Shown here: positions 42,756 to 51,278 of the stretch, piece by piece
Numbering within the stretch: position 1 is the first letter of the stretch
Layout of the letters: every line of letters begins with the position of its first letter
Source of the DNA: Arthrobacter sp. SW1
GTDB lineage: Bacteria > Actinomycetota > Actinomycetes > Actinomycetales > Micrococcaceae
NCBI RefSeq assembly: GCF_001766675.1
Contig: NZ_MJLT01000002.1
Span: forward strand, 1-64,000
Direction of reading: 5' to 3'
Length of the DNA stretch: 64,000 bases
The notes under the pieces: model-generated
Database searches by the model: none
What the model was told of the DNA's origin: nothing
Seen by the model: only the letters and a program-made list of their open reading frames with translations
Translations under genes and position numbers: made by a program

Positions 42756-43931
42756 ATGTTTTCGCGCCTGAATTTTAGAAGTATTGCCGCACTGTGCTTG
42801 GCGGCCACTCTGCTTTCTGCACCGGCGCCGGCGTCTGCTGCAGAGGACCCGGGTGTCCCGGTAAATGTCAGCCTGGCAGCATTATCCGAATTACCTGACA
42901 GTGCGCAGTCATCGGCGCCGGTCATTGCGAGCGGATCCTTGCCAGGATTCACAGATCATGGAACCGGCGTGCGCGTATTTGCGTCGGCACTTCCGTCGGC
43001 CGCTTATCTGAATGCGATGCAGCCCGGGGATTCATTTCACCGATGGCCGATCGCCCATGGTCGGGCTGATCGCTCTGGCGGTTTCAAACTCCGCGCCGAC
43101 CTTGCTGCTGTTCCGGCGGAGTATCGCAGCTCGGACGGTCAGGTTGATCTAGTTCTTGTTGCGTGGGATGGTCGGCAGCAGGGCGAGACTATGGTGTCCG
43201 CGTTCAGCTCCCCGACACTTGAGCGTCCCGCGGCTGTCGCCACGGTCAAGCCTGATGGAGCCCAGAAGTCACAGCCAAGCGCGAGTTTCGGCAAGGCGTG
43301 GGAAACCTGTACAACCACCCTGCTTAGCCGCGGATACAAGAATAATGCACGCATCGGAGAGAGCGTCACGCCGGACTACAAGCAGACGTCTTGGTTGACC
43401 TATACCGCATCCCAGTCCGTTTCACTTGGAACCGCAATGGACATGAGCAATGACTCCGTCGGTTGGAAAGCCGGCGGTACTATTTCCCGGTCAAGCGGTT
43501 TTGACGCCAGTTTTGCTGAATCGGCCCTGAATAGGGGGTACCGGCTGGAGTCGGAATTGGGCTACTACAAGGACGTTTGCTATATCGTAATGAACGGGTA
43601 CTCCTACTACAACTATACGAAGTGGAGTTACATCCCGATCAGGCTCACAGGCGGCTATTCGACCGAAGGCGTGACTGTGTTCTCGGCGCCGTACTGCACG
43701 GGTGCTCTTGCCGCTGGAACCTGGTCGCGGTACGACTCGGCAGGAAGTGCTTGGAACTGGTCGATTGGATTCAAGATTTCAAACTTGGTCGGCTTCGATG
43801 TTTCATCGACTTCGAATTGGGATGGAAACAATAGGCTCTATTACAAGCAGCCAGTCTCCGGCAAGTACAAGCTGTGCGGAAACAATACCTACCCGAGCAG
43901 CGCTTCACGTATTATCGGCGCCTTCGCATAA
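42756..43931 (+). CDS. Secreted protein of unknown function, first gene of a three-gene cassette
   Basis: A 391-residue exported protein starting at ATG 42756 (GGGGGT five bases upstream; the frame opens earlier at 42687 but lacks a site). Signal peptide FRSIAALCLAATLLSAPAPA to SAAEDP. The N-terminal half includes a beta-rich part around VRVFASALPSAAYLNAMQPG and LVLVAWDGRQQ. The C-terminal half is rich in Tyr, Trp, Ser and Asn (MNGYSYYNYTKWSYIPIRL, SAWNWSIGFKISNLVGFDVS), a composition typical of secreted beta proteins, and has paired cysteines. No family recognised. It is followed without a gap by a lipoprotein and a trypsin-like protease gene, so the three probably act together outside the cell. 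Confidence 0.75.
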   Translation: MFSRLNFRSIAALCLAATLLSAPAPASAAEDPGVPVNVSLAALSELPDSAQSSAPVIASGSLPGFTDHGTGVRVFASALPSAAYLNAMQPGDSFHRWPIAHGRADRSGGFKLRADLAAVPAEYRSSDGQVDLVLVAWDGRQQGETMVSAFSSPTLERPAAVATVKPDGAQKSQPSASFGKAWETCTTTLLSRGYKNNARIGESVTPDYKQTSWLTYTASQSVSLGTAMDMSNDSVGWKAGGTISRSSGFDASFAESALNRGYRLESELGYYKDVCYIVMNGYSYYNYTKWSYIPIRLTGGYSTEGVTVFSAPYCTGALAAGTWSRYDSAGSAWNWSIGFKISNLVGFDVSSTSNWDGNNRLYYKQPVSGKYKLCGNNTYPSSASRIIGAFA

Positions 43932-44528
43932 ATGAAATTCGCTCAATTCGCTGCCGCAGGGTTTGCCATCTCACTGTCAGTGGTGGCCTGCACACCTACG
44001 ACGGAGGCACCCCAGTCAAAGGTAACTCCTGTTAGCGGTGAACCGATTGGAATCGTTTCCCAGACCGCAGAGCGGCAGCCTCCGTTGCCTGGCGACTACT
44101 CGCAGTACGTCGCCAGGCCAACGAAGAAGGACTCTGACAGCGTGACCTTCGGCTTCCTGCTTTGTGCGCTGACAGATGAGGCCAAGATTGTCTCCGTCAA
44201 ACCGGCCGAGAGCATTGGAAACGGGTTCAGCGTGGAATCCACGCGGCTCGCTACCTTCCGCGCGGCGGACGGGATCACGATCGCCTCGCCAGGAAGTCCG
44301 CCTGCCGGTCGGGCCGGAGAACGGTTCAGCCCGATTGCCGGGTCCTCGCCGCACTCCTGCAACGACAAGGACCAGCTGTCGGAGGTCCAAATTGGCATCC
44401 GAAAGACTGGCGACGACGGAGGAGGCTGGCGTAGGGCAATCGTGGAGTACGAGGTCAGTGACCGCCAGTACTCCCTGGAGATCCCCTTTGGAATGCTGAT
44501 ATGCGGCGCCTCTACCGAACCCTGCTAA
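43932..44528 (+). CDS. Lipoprotein of the protease cassette
   Basis: A 198-residue lipoprotein. The ATG follows directly on the previous stop codon. Signal helix QFAAAGFAISLSVV leads to Cys20 (VVACTP), the lipidation site. The mature protein is a single domain with four cysteines (LLCALTDE, SSPHSCNDKD, MLICGASTEPC). No family recognised. It overlaps the serine protease gene by 28 bases, so dose is coupled. It may present the secreted protein to the protease or inhibit it; neither can be shown from sequence. Confidence 0.75.
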   Translation: MKFAQFAAAGFAISLSVVACTPTTEAPQSKVTPVSGEPIGIVSQTAERQPPLPGDYSQYVARPTKKDSDSVTFGFLLCALTDEAKIVSVKPAESIGNGFSVESTRLATFRAADGITIASPGSPPAGRAGERFSPIAGSSPHSCNDKDQLSEVQIGIRKTGDDGGGWRRAIVEYEVSDRQYSLEIPFGMLICGASTEPC

Positions 44529-45211
44529 TCGGGTTAGTAGCAGGTCTGGTCGGCATTAGCCTCCCGGCCTGCCTGGAGAACAACGAGAACGCACCTGAAG
44601 ATGCCTTGCCAGGCTTGAACGCTGATGGCGTGGTCCTCATCGCCTACGCGAACAGCACCCCGGTAGGGGCCGCGGATATTTTGTGTTCCGGTGTGACGGT
44701 CGGCGACCTCGTCGTCACAGCGGCGCATTGCCTCGGGTCGGGACGCCCTCTCCGGGTGATTCTGGATCCTGTCGACCTGTGTGACGGGACACCGGAACGA
44801 GGAACAGCAATTACGGAAGCCTGGGTGAGACCAGAGAACGGCGCTGACATTGCTGTTGTCCAAGTCGATCTCAGCAGGCCTCGCACCCCTCCGGCTCGAC
44901 CCCAGAGTGCCACCTGGGCGGCAACTGGGTGGGGGACATCAGCCGGTGAAGCGGGCCGTTGCACGAGCCGAACGGTTGAACTCCAGGCCACTTCAGGATG
45001 TGCCTCGGGAGAGTCCGCCCTTTGCGCCACCGGTATCGGCTCGAACACCTGCTCAGGCGATTCTGGATCTGGTGTCGTTGATAGCCAAGGAAGGGTCATC
45101 GCCATTACGTCAAGCGGTTCGAGTTGTCGGCAAGGGGCACCCGGTGTCTATGCCAAGGTCGCGTCACTAGAGTCATGGTTCGAGGGCCAAGGCCTTTCCT
45201 TGGCCCGGTAG
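44501..45211 (+). CDS. Trypsin-like serine protease, predicted lipoprotein
   Basis: A 236-residue S1-family protease. A short N-terminal helix (TLLIGLVAGLVGISLPAC) ends in a lipobox-like LPAC, so the enzyme is probably lipid-anchored. The catalytic triad is complete: His76 (VTAAHCLG), Asp116 (GADIAVVQVD) and Ser188 (CSGDSGSG), with oxyanion-loop and disulfide cysteines. The substrate-pocket residue six before the active Ser region reads SNTCSGDSG, which does not obviously give trypsin-type Arg/Lys preference. It lacks a visible propeptide, so activity may be controlled by the lipoprotein encoded just upstream or by the secreted partner. A short GGCCAAGG hairpin overlaps its 3' end. Confidence 0.88.
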   Translation: MRRLYRTLLIGLVAGLVGISLPACLENNENAPEDALPGLNADGVVLIAYANSTPVGAADILCSGVTVGDLVVTAAHCLGSGRPLRVILDPVDLCDGTPERGTAITEAWVRPENGADIAVVQVDLSRPRTPPARPQSATWAATGWGTSAGEAGRCTSRTVELQATSGCASGESALCATGIGSNTCSGDSGSGVVDSQGRVIAITSSGSSCRQGAPGVYAKVASLESWFEGQGLSLAR

Positions 45212-45245
45212 CCGCGCAAGGACTTCGACGGGTTTCGGAGACTAC

Positions 45246-45737
45246 TTATTGGGCGGAGTTGAGCCCAGGGCTGGGGCTCGCCGGCTTTTGGTTGATACTG
45301 AGATTAGGCACCAGGATGAGCCCGATAATCAACGAAACACGGCCGCTGGTCACTAGGACCTCGACAAGCCAAGAGTCCGGTCGGTAGTTGTCGCTGGTCT
45401 CTCGCACGTGAGTGACCGCGAAACGCATGGCCGCATCTCGTAGCCCAGCAGCTAGGCAGTCGCACCGTAGACGATCATGCGCTAAGCAGCCCCTTGCAGC
45501 GCGGCTCCGTGGCTTGGATTCCTTGGCGGTCGAAACTCAGATGATGGTCAATGCAGTCAGGCTCCAGCCGGCAAGCCGTATGACGTTACCTGTATTCGAA
45601 CCACCTGGGAAGGCTTGGTATGACTCAACGAGCCCCAGATCCGTGTACTGTGCCGACACCACATAGACCGTGTATGCGCCGAGAACCCAGGGCATGAGGG
45701 CAGCAAGTATCATCCATGTTGTAGAAGCGGGGGACAC
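45246..45737 (-). pseudogene. Possible broken small membrane-protein gene
   Basis: Two pieces in the same minus-strand frame. The first, from 45737, is TTWMILAALMPWVLGAYTVY then NVIRLAGWSLTALTII and a stop at 45537. After the stop the frame continues, with MRFAVTHVRETSDNYRPDSW and a further helix GRVSLIIGLILVPN, to a stop at 45246. The stop falls inside the second membrane helix. It may be a decayed three-helix protein, or two unrelated small frames. There is no other gene in 45212-45881. Confidence 0.3.
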
Positions 45738-45881
45738 GCCCTGCCGAGTGGGTCATTTGGGTCCTAGGCGTCACTCGTTAGACGGGGACCAACGATCCTG
45801 AGCTCTCCGTTTCACGGCGGCCGTGCTTCACTGGAGGTCTCTTTCGGCGAGCAGTCAAAATACTGTAGCGTCGTCCGGACC

Positions 45882-46313
45882 CTACTTCGCCTGCATCCTC
45901 CTATCGGTCCAGCTCAAGATTCCGCGAGCGTACTCCGGTGTCTCGATCCCCACAGACGCGTTCCGCCGAACTTCGCCGAAGTTATTCGAAATTGTCGCTA
46001 GCTCCGTTCGCAGCTCTCGATGTTCTTCGACATTCTGACAGGAAAAATCCGTTGCCTTCAGATTCAAATTCACCGAGTCGAGGTCGGCGAGCCTTTCCTG
46101 CCGGAGCTCCGGATGGATAGCGTAGCCTCTATCGAGCTGCTCAGCGGACCGGCGGAGGTCAAGCACAGCACGGAAACAGTCCGATTGGCGTTGACGACCC
46201 GCCGCGTTCGAATCAATTGCGGACGGTATCCACAGACTGCCAACGACGAGCCCAACTAGGGTCAAAGCGATTTCGATCCGCTTGGATCGTATTTCGGCGA
46301 GAATATTCGCCAT
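45882..46313 (-). CDS. Hypothetical protein with one N-terminal membrane helix
   Basis: A 143-residue protein starting at ATG 46313. Residues 10-32 (SKRIEIALTLVGLVVGSLWIPSA) form a membrane helix; the rest is helical and charged (FRAVLDLRRSAEQLDRGYAI, LRTELATISNNFGEVRRNA), likely coiled coil and extracytoplasmic, with two cysteines. No family recognised. It is divergent from the gene at 46489 across an AT-rich promoter region with several TATTTA-like stretches near 46345-46375. Confidence 0.5.
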   Translation of the reverse strand: MANILAEIRSKRIEIALTLVGLVVGSLWIPSAIDSNAAGRQRQSDCFRAVLDLRRSAEQLDRGYAIHPELRQERLADLDSVNLNLKATDFSCQNVEEHRELRTELATISNNFGEVRRNASVGIETPEYARGILSWTDRRMQAK

Positions 46314-46488
46314 TCGAATAGTCAATTCAGACTCCGAACTGTTGACTTTAATAAATAAATATGATATATTAAATAAGCTGTCCGGTTCGGACCCCCGCCA
46401 ATTGCAGCTAGCAAGTGTGTTTGGCGGGCGTTCCAACGAAACGTCCTCCCAACTCGGGATTCACTACCAGTCAGTGAGGACGATCGCG

Positions 46489-46770
46489 ATGGACGCCGAT
46501 CAACCCAAGTTTTTCACTCCCGGCATGCTTTTCGTTTGGATAGTTGTTCACGGCTCGCTCTGGGCGTGCATGCTGGTCGTCGATCCTCTTATCCACGGGC
46601 GCCCCGCCTTATGGCGTCTCGTGGGCGACCTCGACGAGCCGTTCTTTGGGATCCAGCATCAGTTTCAGATTTTTGCGTGGATCTACACAGGTTCGATTGT
46701 CGCCGCGATTCTGGGCTTTATCTGGCAGTGTGTCCGGTTGAGCCGAGTTGAACGACGGCAGCGCAGATGA
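46489..46770 (+). CDS. Small two-helix membrane protein
   Basis: A 93-residue protein starting at ATG 46489, with GAGGA eight bases upstream. Two membrane helices are clear, MLFVWIVVHGSLWACMLVV and WIYTGSIVAAILGFIWQC, followed by a basic tail RLSRVERRQRR that would stay in the cytoplasm. The frame opens at 46282, but the extension has no membrane or domain signal. No family recognised. It converges on the lipoprotein gene at 46793 across a shared terminator. Confidence 0.6.
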   Translation: MDADQPKFFTPGMLFVWIVVHGSLWACMLVVDPLIHGRPALWRLVGDLDEPFFGIQHQFQIFAWIYTGSIVAAILGFIWQCVRLSRVERRQRR

Positions 46771-46782
46771 GTGCGGGTTTGC

Positions 46783-46808
46783 AACCCCGGGACTACGGTC
46801 CCGGGGTT
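46783..46808. terminator. Bidirectional terminator between convergent genes
   Basis: A perfect 11-base-pair stem, AACCCCGGGAC with its complement, and a four-base loop, followed by TATTACTTT on the plus strand. It overlaps the last three bases of the minus-strand gene ending at 46793 and serves both directions. Confidence 0.8.
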
Positions 46809-48004
46809 ATTACTTTCTGCTGGGGGCCAAAGATGACGACCGTGACTGTGTCTTCTTTCCACCCGGCTTCCGTCTCAACTTTAAACTTGATCCAGGCGAA
46901 GCGTTCCCCTTTGTCGTAGGAAAATTTCCCCGAATCGGACGTCTTCATTGTGAAGGTGATGAAGCAGTTCCCGCCTGGCGCGTAGGAGCCTATGTTCACA
47001 CGCTCGATCGCTGGGTTTCTCGACAGTGGGACGTACTTCTCATTGGGGTGCTCTGCGACAGTTTTTGAGTTCCGGATGCCCATGGACGACGGGACCGCCG
47101 AGAAGTCGCTATCAAGGCCGGACGCTGAAACGGTCACGTTGTCCTGTTGGATATTTCCAACATTCTTGTACTCAACCCGGAAGCGGATTTCATTGCCGAC
47201 TTTTATTGCAGGAGTTTTCGTGAGATCTGAGCTAGACGAGCCAGGGTTCCCGAGCGCTGTGACCGTGAAGTTTGGGCGGGGAATCTCATCGACTCTTACA
47301 TCAAACGTAATGTATCCCGAGCAGCGGGACTCCCCAGATATGATCCCGTTTAGCTGGTCGCAACCAACTAAGGCTCCCTGTCTCGAAACGAGGTCCTTGA
47401 CTTTCAGCTTGCGACCTTCCATCTCCCCATTGGTGTGAAGGACTGCGCTGCCGTCGACTGGGGCGAGGCTAGCAAAGGTGCCTGATCCGACATCGATTCC
47501 GACGAAGCTCCATACCGCCTTGGGCGTTGTGTTTGTCGATGTGATCATCGCTTGGACGGCGGCCGCTCCATTGACGACTTCGGGATAGCTCACTCCGACG
47601 CGGACGTCCCGGGCGGCTTCCTTGTTTGGTGCAGCAGAGTTCTCGTAGTAGATCACTATTTCGTAGGTCTGCCCGATTTGAGCTTGCGCGGTTGTGCGGT
47701 AGGCAGTCTTGCTTTGGCCCTTCTGACGCAGTTGAATGAACTGCAGTTCATCGCCATAAACGGGGTTGTCTACGATGGAATTCATCGTCGGGATGGGACT
47801 TGGACTCTTAGTTGTGTAGAGTTTGCGGCCCGGACCCCACCCGGAAAATTTCGACGCCTCCGAGGGAGCGAGAAATTCGGACACAGGCGTGGGACTATCC
47901 TTTACCGAAGGTGACTGATCCGTCATAGTGGAACAGGAAATTGCAAAGATCATTAGTGCAACAACCGCGCTGCAAGTCCGAACAAGCCGACCCAGCAGTT
48001 TCAT
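46793..48004 (-). CDS. Lipoprotein with DUF11-like beta domains
   Basis: A 403-residue lipoprotein with signal helix TCSAVVALMIFAI and lipobox cysteine in AISCST. After a Ser/Pro-rich linker there are two or more beta-sandwich domains with the DUF11/CARDB-like phrases IGQTYEIVIYYENSAAPNKE and KVGNEIRFRVEYKNVGNIQQDNV, each followed by NFTVTALGNPG-like or SGLDSDFS strands. Cysteines in VGCDQLN, SRCSGY and GGNCFIT probably form disulfides. Start ATG at 48004 follows GGGGGAAAG. It resembles repeats in the pilus adhesin but has no sorting signal, so it is held to the membrane by lipid. Function unknown. Confidence 0.75.
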   Translation of the reverse strand: MKLLGRLVRTCSAVVALMIFAISCSTMTDQSPSVKDSPTPVSEFLAPSEASKFSGWGPGRKLYTTKSPSPIPTMNSIVDNPVYGDELQFIQLRQKGQSKTAYRTTAQAQIGQTYEIVIYYENSAAPNKEAARDVRVGVSYPEVVNGAAAVQAMITSTNTTPKAVWSFVGIDVGSGTFASLAPVDGSAVLHTNGEMEGRKLKVKDLVSRQGALVGCDQLNGIISGESRCSGYITFDVRVDEIPRPNFTVTALGNPGSSSSDLTKTPAIKVGNEIRFRVEYKNVGNIQQDNVTVSASGLDSDFSAVPSSMGIRNSKTVAEHPNEKYVPLSRNPAIERVNIGSYAPGGNCFITFTMKTSDSGKFSYDKGERFAWIKFKVETEAGWKEDTVTVVIFGPQQKVITPGP

Positions 48005-48262
48005 CTTTCCCCCATTTGATCGTAAGGCCGATGATGCGCCTATTTTGCTGTACTAAAGCTCCAGATGCACTCGTGTGACGTGCCGCCGATTGAATGTGTA
48101 ACCCTCATCAGGAGATGCCGCCACAATAGAACCCCATGGGTCGACGCTTTGCCGGAGCTGTCGCCGGCCCGAGTTGGGCCTCATAGTGGCGAGAGCTCCA
48201 CGTCCGGAAACGGCGCCTAGTGGTCAAGACCGGCGCTCGTTGGATCAGTTAACACTGGGAGA

Positions 48263-48290
48263 GCCCCTGCAGACATGAGCCTGCAGGGGC
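48263..48290 (-). terminator. Hairpin downstream of the DUF3846 gene
   Basis: GCCCCTGCAG pairs with its complement as a perfect ten-base stem around an eight-base loop, 12 bases after the stop codon at 48302. There is little T-run on the minus strand. Confidence 0.6.
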
Positions 48291-48301
48291 GTGAACCTCT
48301 T

Positions 48302-48790
48302 CTAATCAGTGGTGACGACACGTACCAGCTCAACAGTTGTCCAACGGTCTGCCAGGCTCAGTGCGCTGGTCGCTGCGGTGAAGTAGTCGGTGAACACTTG
48401 CCGGTTCCCGCTCCAAGTGTCCTGGCTGTCGATGGTTTGCACTTCGATCTTGAACGACTTGGCGTCGAAGAGCAGGTGCCGCAGCTCTTCAGGTAAGTCT
48501 GTGGATTGTCCCTCTTTGTTGGGCGGGCCGATGAGGACGATATTTCCACGCAGCACATCCTGATGTCTTGCCTGTGGAACGAGGAGCCACCACAGGATTG
48601 TCGCCCGCCGGTTGACAGGCGAACCTTTGACCTTGCCGTCCTCGTCTACGAACAGCGTCGTCGCCGGACTCTCTATGGTTACGGCCTCAATGTACCCACC
48701 GACTGCTGTTTGGAAGTCGCGGAGGGTTGCGAGGTTTACCAAGCGTGGTGCTTGGTCTTCGTCGTGGGGGAGTAGCGCACCCAGTGGCAT
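48302..48790 (-). CDS. DUF3846-like protein
   Basis: A 162-residue protein starting at ATG 48790 with AAGGTGA upstream. The first half matches the DUF3846 pattern, a short domain that reads FQTAVGGYIEAVTIESPATT LFVDEDGKVKG-like then PVNRRATILWWL and DVLRGNIVLIGPP. This family is spread on actinobacterial plasmids, phages and integrative elements, usually near replication or defence genes, with no known biochemistry. The C-terminal half (FKIEVQTIDSQDTWSGNRQV) is extra. It marks the start of the accessory region that runs to the window end. The frame is open to 48979 but the better site is at 48790. Confidence 0.7.
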   Translation of the reverse strand: MPLGALLPHDEDQAPRLVNLATLRDFQTAVGGYIEAVTIESPATTLFVDEDGKVKGSPVNRRATILWWLLVPQARHQDVLRGNIVLIGPPNKEGQSTDLPEELRHLLFDAKSFKIEVQTIDSQDTWSGNRQVFTDYFTAATSALSLADRWTTVELVRVVTTD

Positions 48791-49162
48791 GATCGTCACC
48801 TTCCTGATCGTGGTTGTTTTCTCCAGCCAACGTGGCTGGAGATTCACAACAGCGATCTGATTTGGAAGGGCTTTGTTGCGGGGCTCATCCAGAATTCTCG
48901 GATGGTAGAGTGGTGACGTGGATTCGCTGCCTTCCGTCTCCGCGTATCTAGTTATGAAGCAAGGGGAGACTTCGGTCAATGGCGAACTGGCTGAAGCGTA
49001 AATTACACAACGGTCGCACGGACGGTGCCTTTCTCATGCTGGCTTGCAATCGGGCATAGCCCCCAAGAGTAGCCTCAGGGTATCGATTTCGCTAAGAGCC
49101 AACTCAACACGGCGAATGGGTTACAACCATCAAGATCGCAAACTGTCGACGAGAGCGTTGCC
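48791..49162. other. Intergenic, no gene supported
   Basis: About 370 bases between two minus-strand units; it should hold the DUF3846 promoter. No frame or repeat is convincing. Confidence 0.5.
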
Positions 49163-50587
49163 CTAATCACTCATTTCTTCATTCCACCAGCCCCCTGGGT
49201 GCAGCACCTCAGAAACTTCCGCCTCTGAAAGAGGACTTCTGTATGCGAGGACGCGAAGTGATGCTCGGGTCATGTCGGCGATTGTTGCGCCTCCTTCGGA
49301 GATCGCTAGTCCCTTTCCATATCGGATAAGAATCGTAGCCGAGCCGTCTGCAGTTTCCCGCGGGGAGAAGCTCAGCGCGAGATCCGATACGGAGTAGTTG
49401 TCATTTAGAGAACTCGCAACGCTTTCAACATCGTGGCGGATGTCGTCACTTTGCTCCGCATCTACGCGCACGGAACGGGTGATTCCCCGAAGATTGACAG
49501 ACGCAAGGCGGAAAGCATTCAATTCCTCGCGCAAGTCAGCCCATGTTGGGGCTCCGGCCTCATCGCGTCCCTTCAGAACCCTGCCGTCAGAGCTGAACGA
49601 TACCCGGTGAATTCCTGCATCAACTCCCAAAATTCCGTTCCGGAATGACCATGTTGGTAGTTGATTCCTCGCTACCTCGTCTTCCGCCATCATCCTGCTT
49701 GATACCCCGAGATAGGCCCGTGGAGCTTCCCAAACCTCGGCGCTTGAAGTAACCAAAGACCCTAGGTCGAGGCCCTCGAGGTCGGGGGCGATTGACTCGA
49801 GATCTTTGAAGGAGAACATGGAGGCAAGACGTCGCCAGAACCTGGCGTCCTCGACCGGATGTTCTTGGGTAAGAAGCCACGGCAGAATGGCCTTTAGCTC
49901 GGAGCGTGATAGCCGGCCCTCGAGTGCTTGGAGCACCTGGTCGTTCAGACTGTGATCGCTTGACGCAGCGAGAGCGATCCCTACTATCGTTGCTGTGCGT
50001 TCCATCTTCAACGCTACATTCTCGAAGAAGTTCTCGCGGACTAGGGCTGTGAGCTCTGAATCTGAGGAACTGGAAACGAGGGTTTCGGCACGCTCCTCGT
50101 CAATGAGCCCCCGTCCTCCCCGTAAGAAGCTTGCCTTAACGAGGCCCGCTAGAGGGGTGGCAGCTGCACCAGTTGGCTTTAGCATTTCGCCCATCGCGCG
50201 CACGTCAGTCAGGAGGGTGTGAGTCGTCTTTCTCGACTCTTCTTTGACCATGCTCGGCAGAATCGGTGGGTTCTCCCGGGAGAAGTCCTGATTGGAGTCG
50301 AGCGACAAGAACACGGGATCTCCCTGCCCAGTTTCCTCTACGTCCTTGGCGGCGAGAATCGAGGCGTAACTGCCTCGAATGTAGAGGTCCCGGGAGGCTT
50401 TCTCTCCCGACCAGGTCACAACGAAGTCTGGGATTGCGCTGTGGTTGAAGTATCGGGTGTCTTCGACGACAGCATCGCGATCAAGCTCCCGAATCTTGGA
50501 GTTGATTAGGTCCTTGACACGATGCACGTACTCTTCTTCGCGATATTCATCTCTCGCTGCGCTCAAGGCCGCAGTCAGATCATTCAC
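49163..50587 (-). CDS. Unrecognised 474-residue partner of a PD-(D/E)xK nuclease
   Basis: A 474-residue soluble protein with no membrane helices or signal. The N-terminus (YVHRVKDLINSKIRELDRDA, DTRYFNHSAIPDFVVTW, SRDLYIRGSYASI) looks like a small alpha/beta domain with a PD pair at residues 53-54 that could belong to a nuclease-like fold, but no following ExK is seen. The middle is helical (ALKMERTATIVGIALAASSD, SELKAILPWLLTQEHPVEDA). The C-terminal third is beta-rich (WSFRNGILGVDAGIHRVSFS) and ends GGWWNEEMSD. It overlaps the upstream nuclease gene by four bases. I do not recognise the family. The pair looks like a two-gene defence module, inferred from the nuclease and its setting between other defence systems. 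Confidence 0.72.
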   Translation of the reverse strand: MNDLTAALSAARDEYREEEYVHRVKDLINSKIRELDRDAVVEDTRYFNHSAIPDFVVTWSGEKASRDLYIRGSYASILAAKDVEETGQGDPVFLSLDSNQDFSRENPPILPSMVKEESRKTTHTLLTDVRAMGEMLKPTGAAATPLAGLVKASFLRGGRGLIDEERAETLVSSSSDSELTALVRENFFENVALKMERTATIVGIALAASSDHSLNDQVLQALEGRLSRSELKAILPWLLTQEHPVEDARFWRRLASMFSFKDLESIAPDLEGLDLGSLVTSSAEVWEAPRAYLGVSSRMMAEDEVARNQLPTWSFRNGILGVDAGIHRVSFSSDGRVLKGRDEAGAPTWADLREELNAFRLASVNLRGITRSVRVDAEQSDDIRHDVESVASSLNDNYSVSDLALSFSPRETADGSATILIRYGKGLAISEGGATIADMTRASLRVLAYRSPLSEAEVSEVLHPGGWWNEEMSD

Positions 50588-51159
50588 AGCGAGTCTGCCT
50601 TTCGATCGATGTGGACACGGAACAGATTCAGCTCGCTGCGAGTCAAGCTGAGGGCTTCTTGCTTGGGGTTGAACACTAGAACCATGATTCTGGACGAAAT
50701 TGCGCGGACGAGATCTTCATCGATGTCCCGTCCTTGAAGATATTCGGGATGTTCCTCGAGAGCCTTGACCATCTGATCCCTAGTTTCCAGTTGCGTCCAG
50801 TTGGTTAGGTTGAAGGGGTGATACGTCACCCAGAGGAAGTGGCGCGCGCGTATTCCGCCGAGATCGTCCAGTTCTTTGATGCTGGAACTGTAGGCTATCG
50901 CTAGAAAGTGCTGGAACTCCGCATACTGACCGCCCGGACTGGAGTAACGTTTGCACTCGACAACGATCGGTTCCTTCTTGCCGACTAGAAAATGACCCTT
51001 TAGATCGAACGTCTTCCGCCCGTTTAGGTGTGGTTGAACGCAATCGAGAGTGTTGTTGTAGGCGTCAAAGGGAAGCTCGATGAACGTAGTTGCTTCCAGC
51101 CAGCGCTTAATGATGGCAACGCCTTCGCGTCCTAGCTCCTGGGTTTCCTCCGCGGTCAT
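50584..51159 (-). CDS. PD-(D/E)xK-type nuclease-like protein
   Basis: A 191-residue protein with a restriction-endonuclease-like core: an N-terminal helix (ELGREGVAIIKRWLEAT), Asp52 in TFDLKGHF, and Glu68-x-Lys70 in IVVECKRYSSPG, the classical D...ExK metal-binding arrangement, followed by a helix QYAEFQHFLAIAYSSSI. The C-terminal half (RHFLWVTYHPFNLTNW and MVKALEEHPEYLQ) is helical. It is the first gene of a pair with the 474-residue protein, with four bases overlap. Together they resemble compact restriction or anti-phage modules. DNA or RNA target and trigger unknown. Confidence 0.8.
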   Translation of the reverse strand: MTAEETQELGREGVAIIKRWLEATTFIELPFDAYNNTLDCVQPHLNGRKTFDLKGHFLVGKKEPIVVECKRYSSPGGQYAEFQHFLAIAYSSSIKELDDLGGIRARHFLWVTYHPFNLTNWTQLETRDQMVKALEEHPEYLQGRDIDEDLVRAISSRIMVLVFNPKQEALSLTRSELNLFRVHIDRKADSL

Positions 51160-51278
51160 GCTTCACACTTTATCCGTGGCCACAGGAATTCTTGGGCCTG
51201 ACAGCATTTTGACACGGGTGTGGGTAGTCCTCGTTGTTTCCTTGCTGGGCTGCATACGCGCTAAGGCCGTTACGGCTC

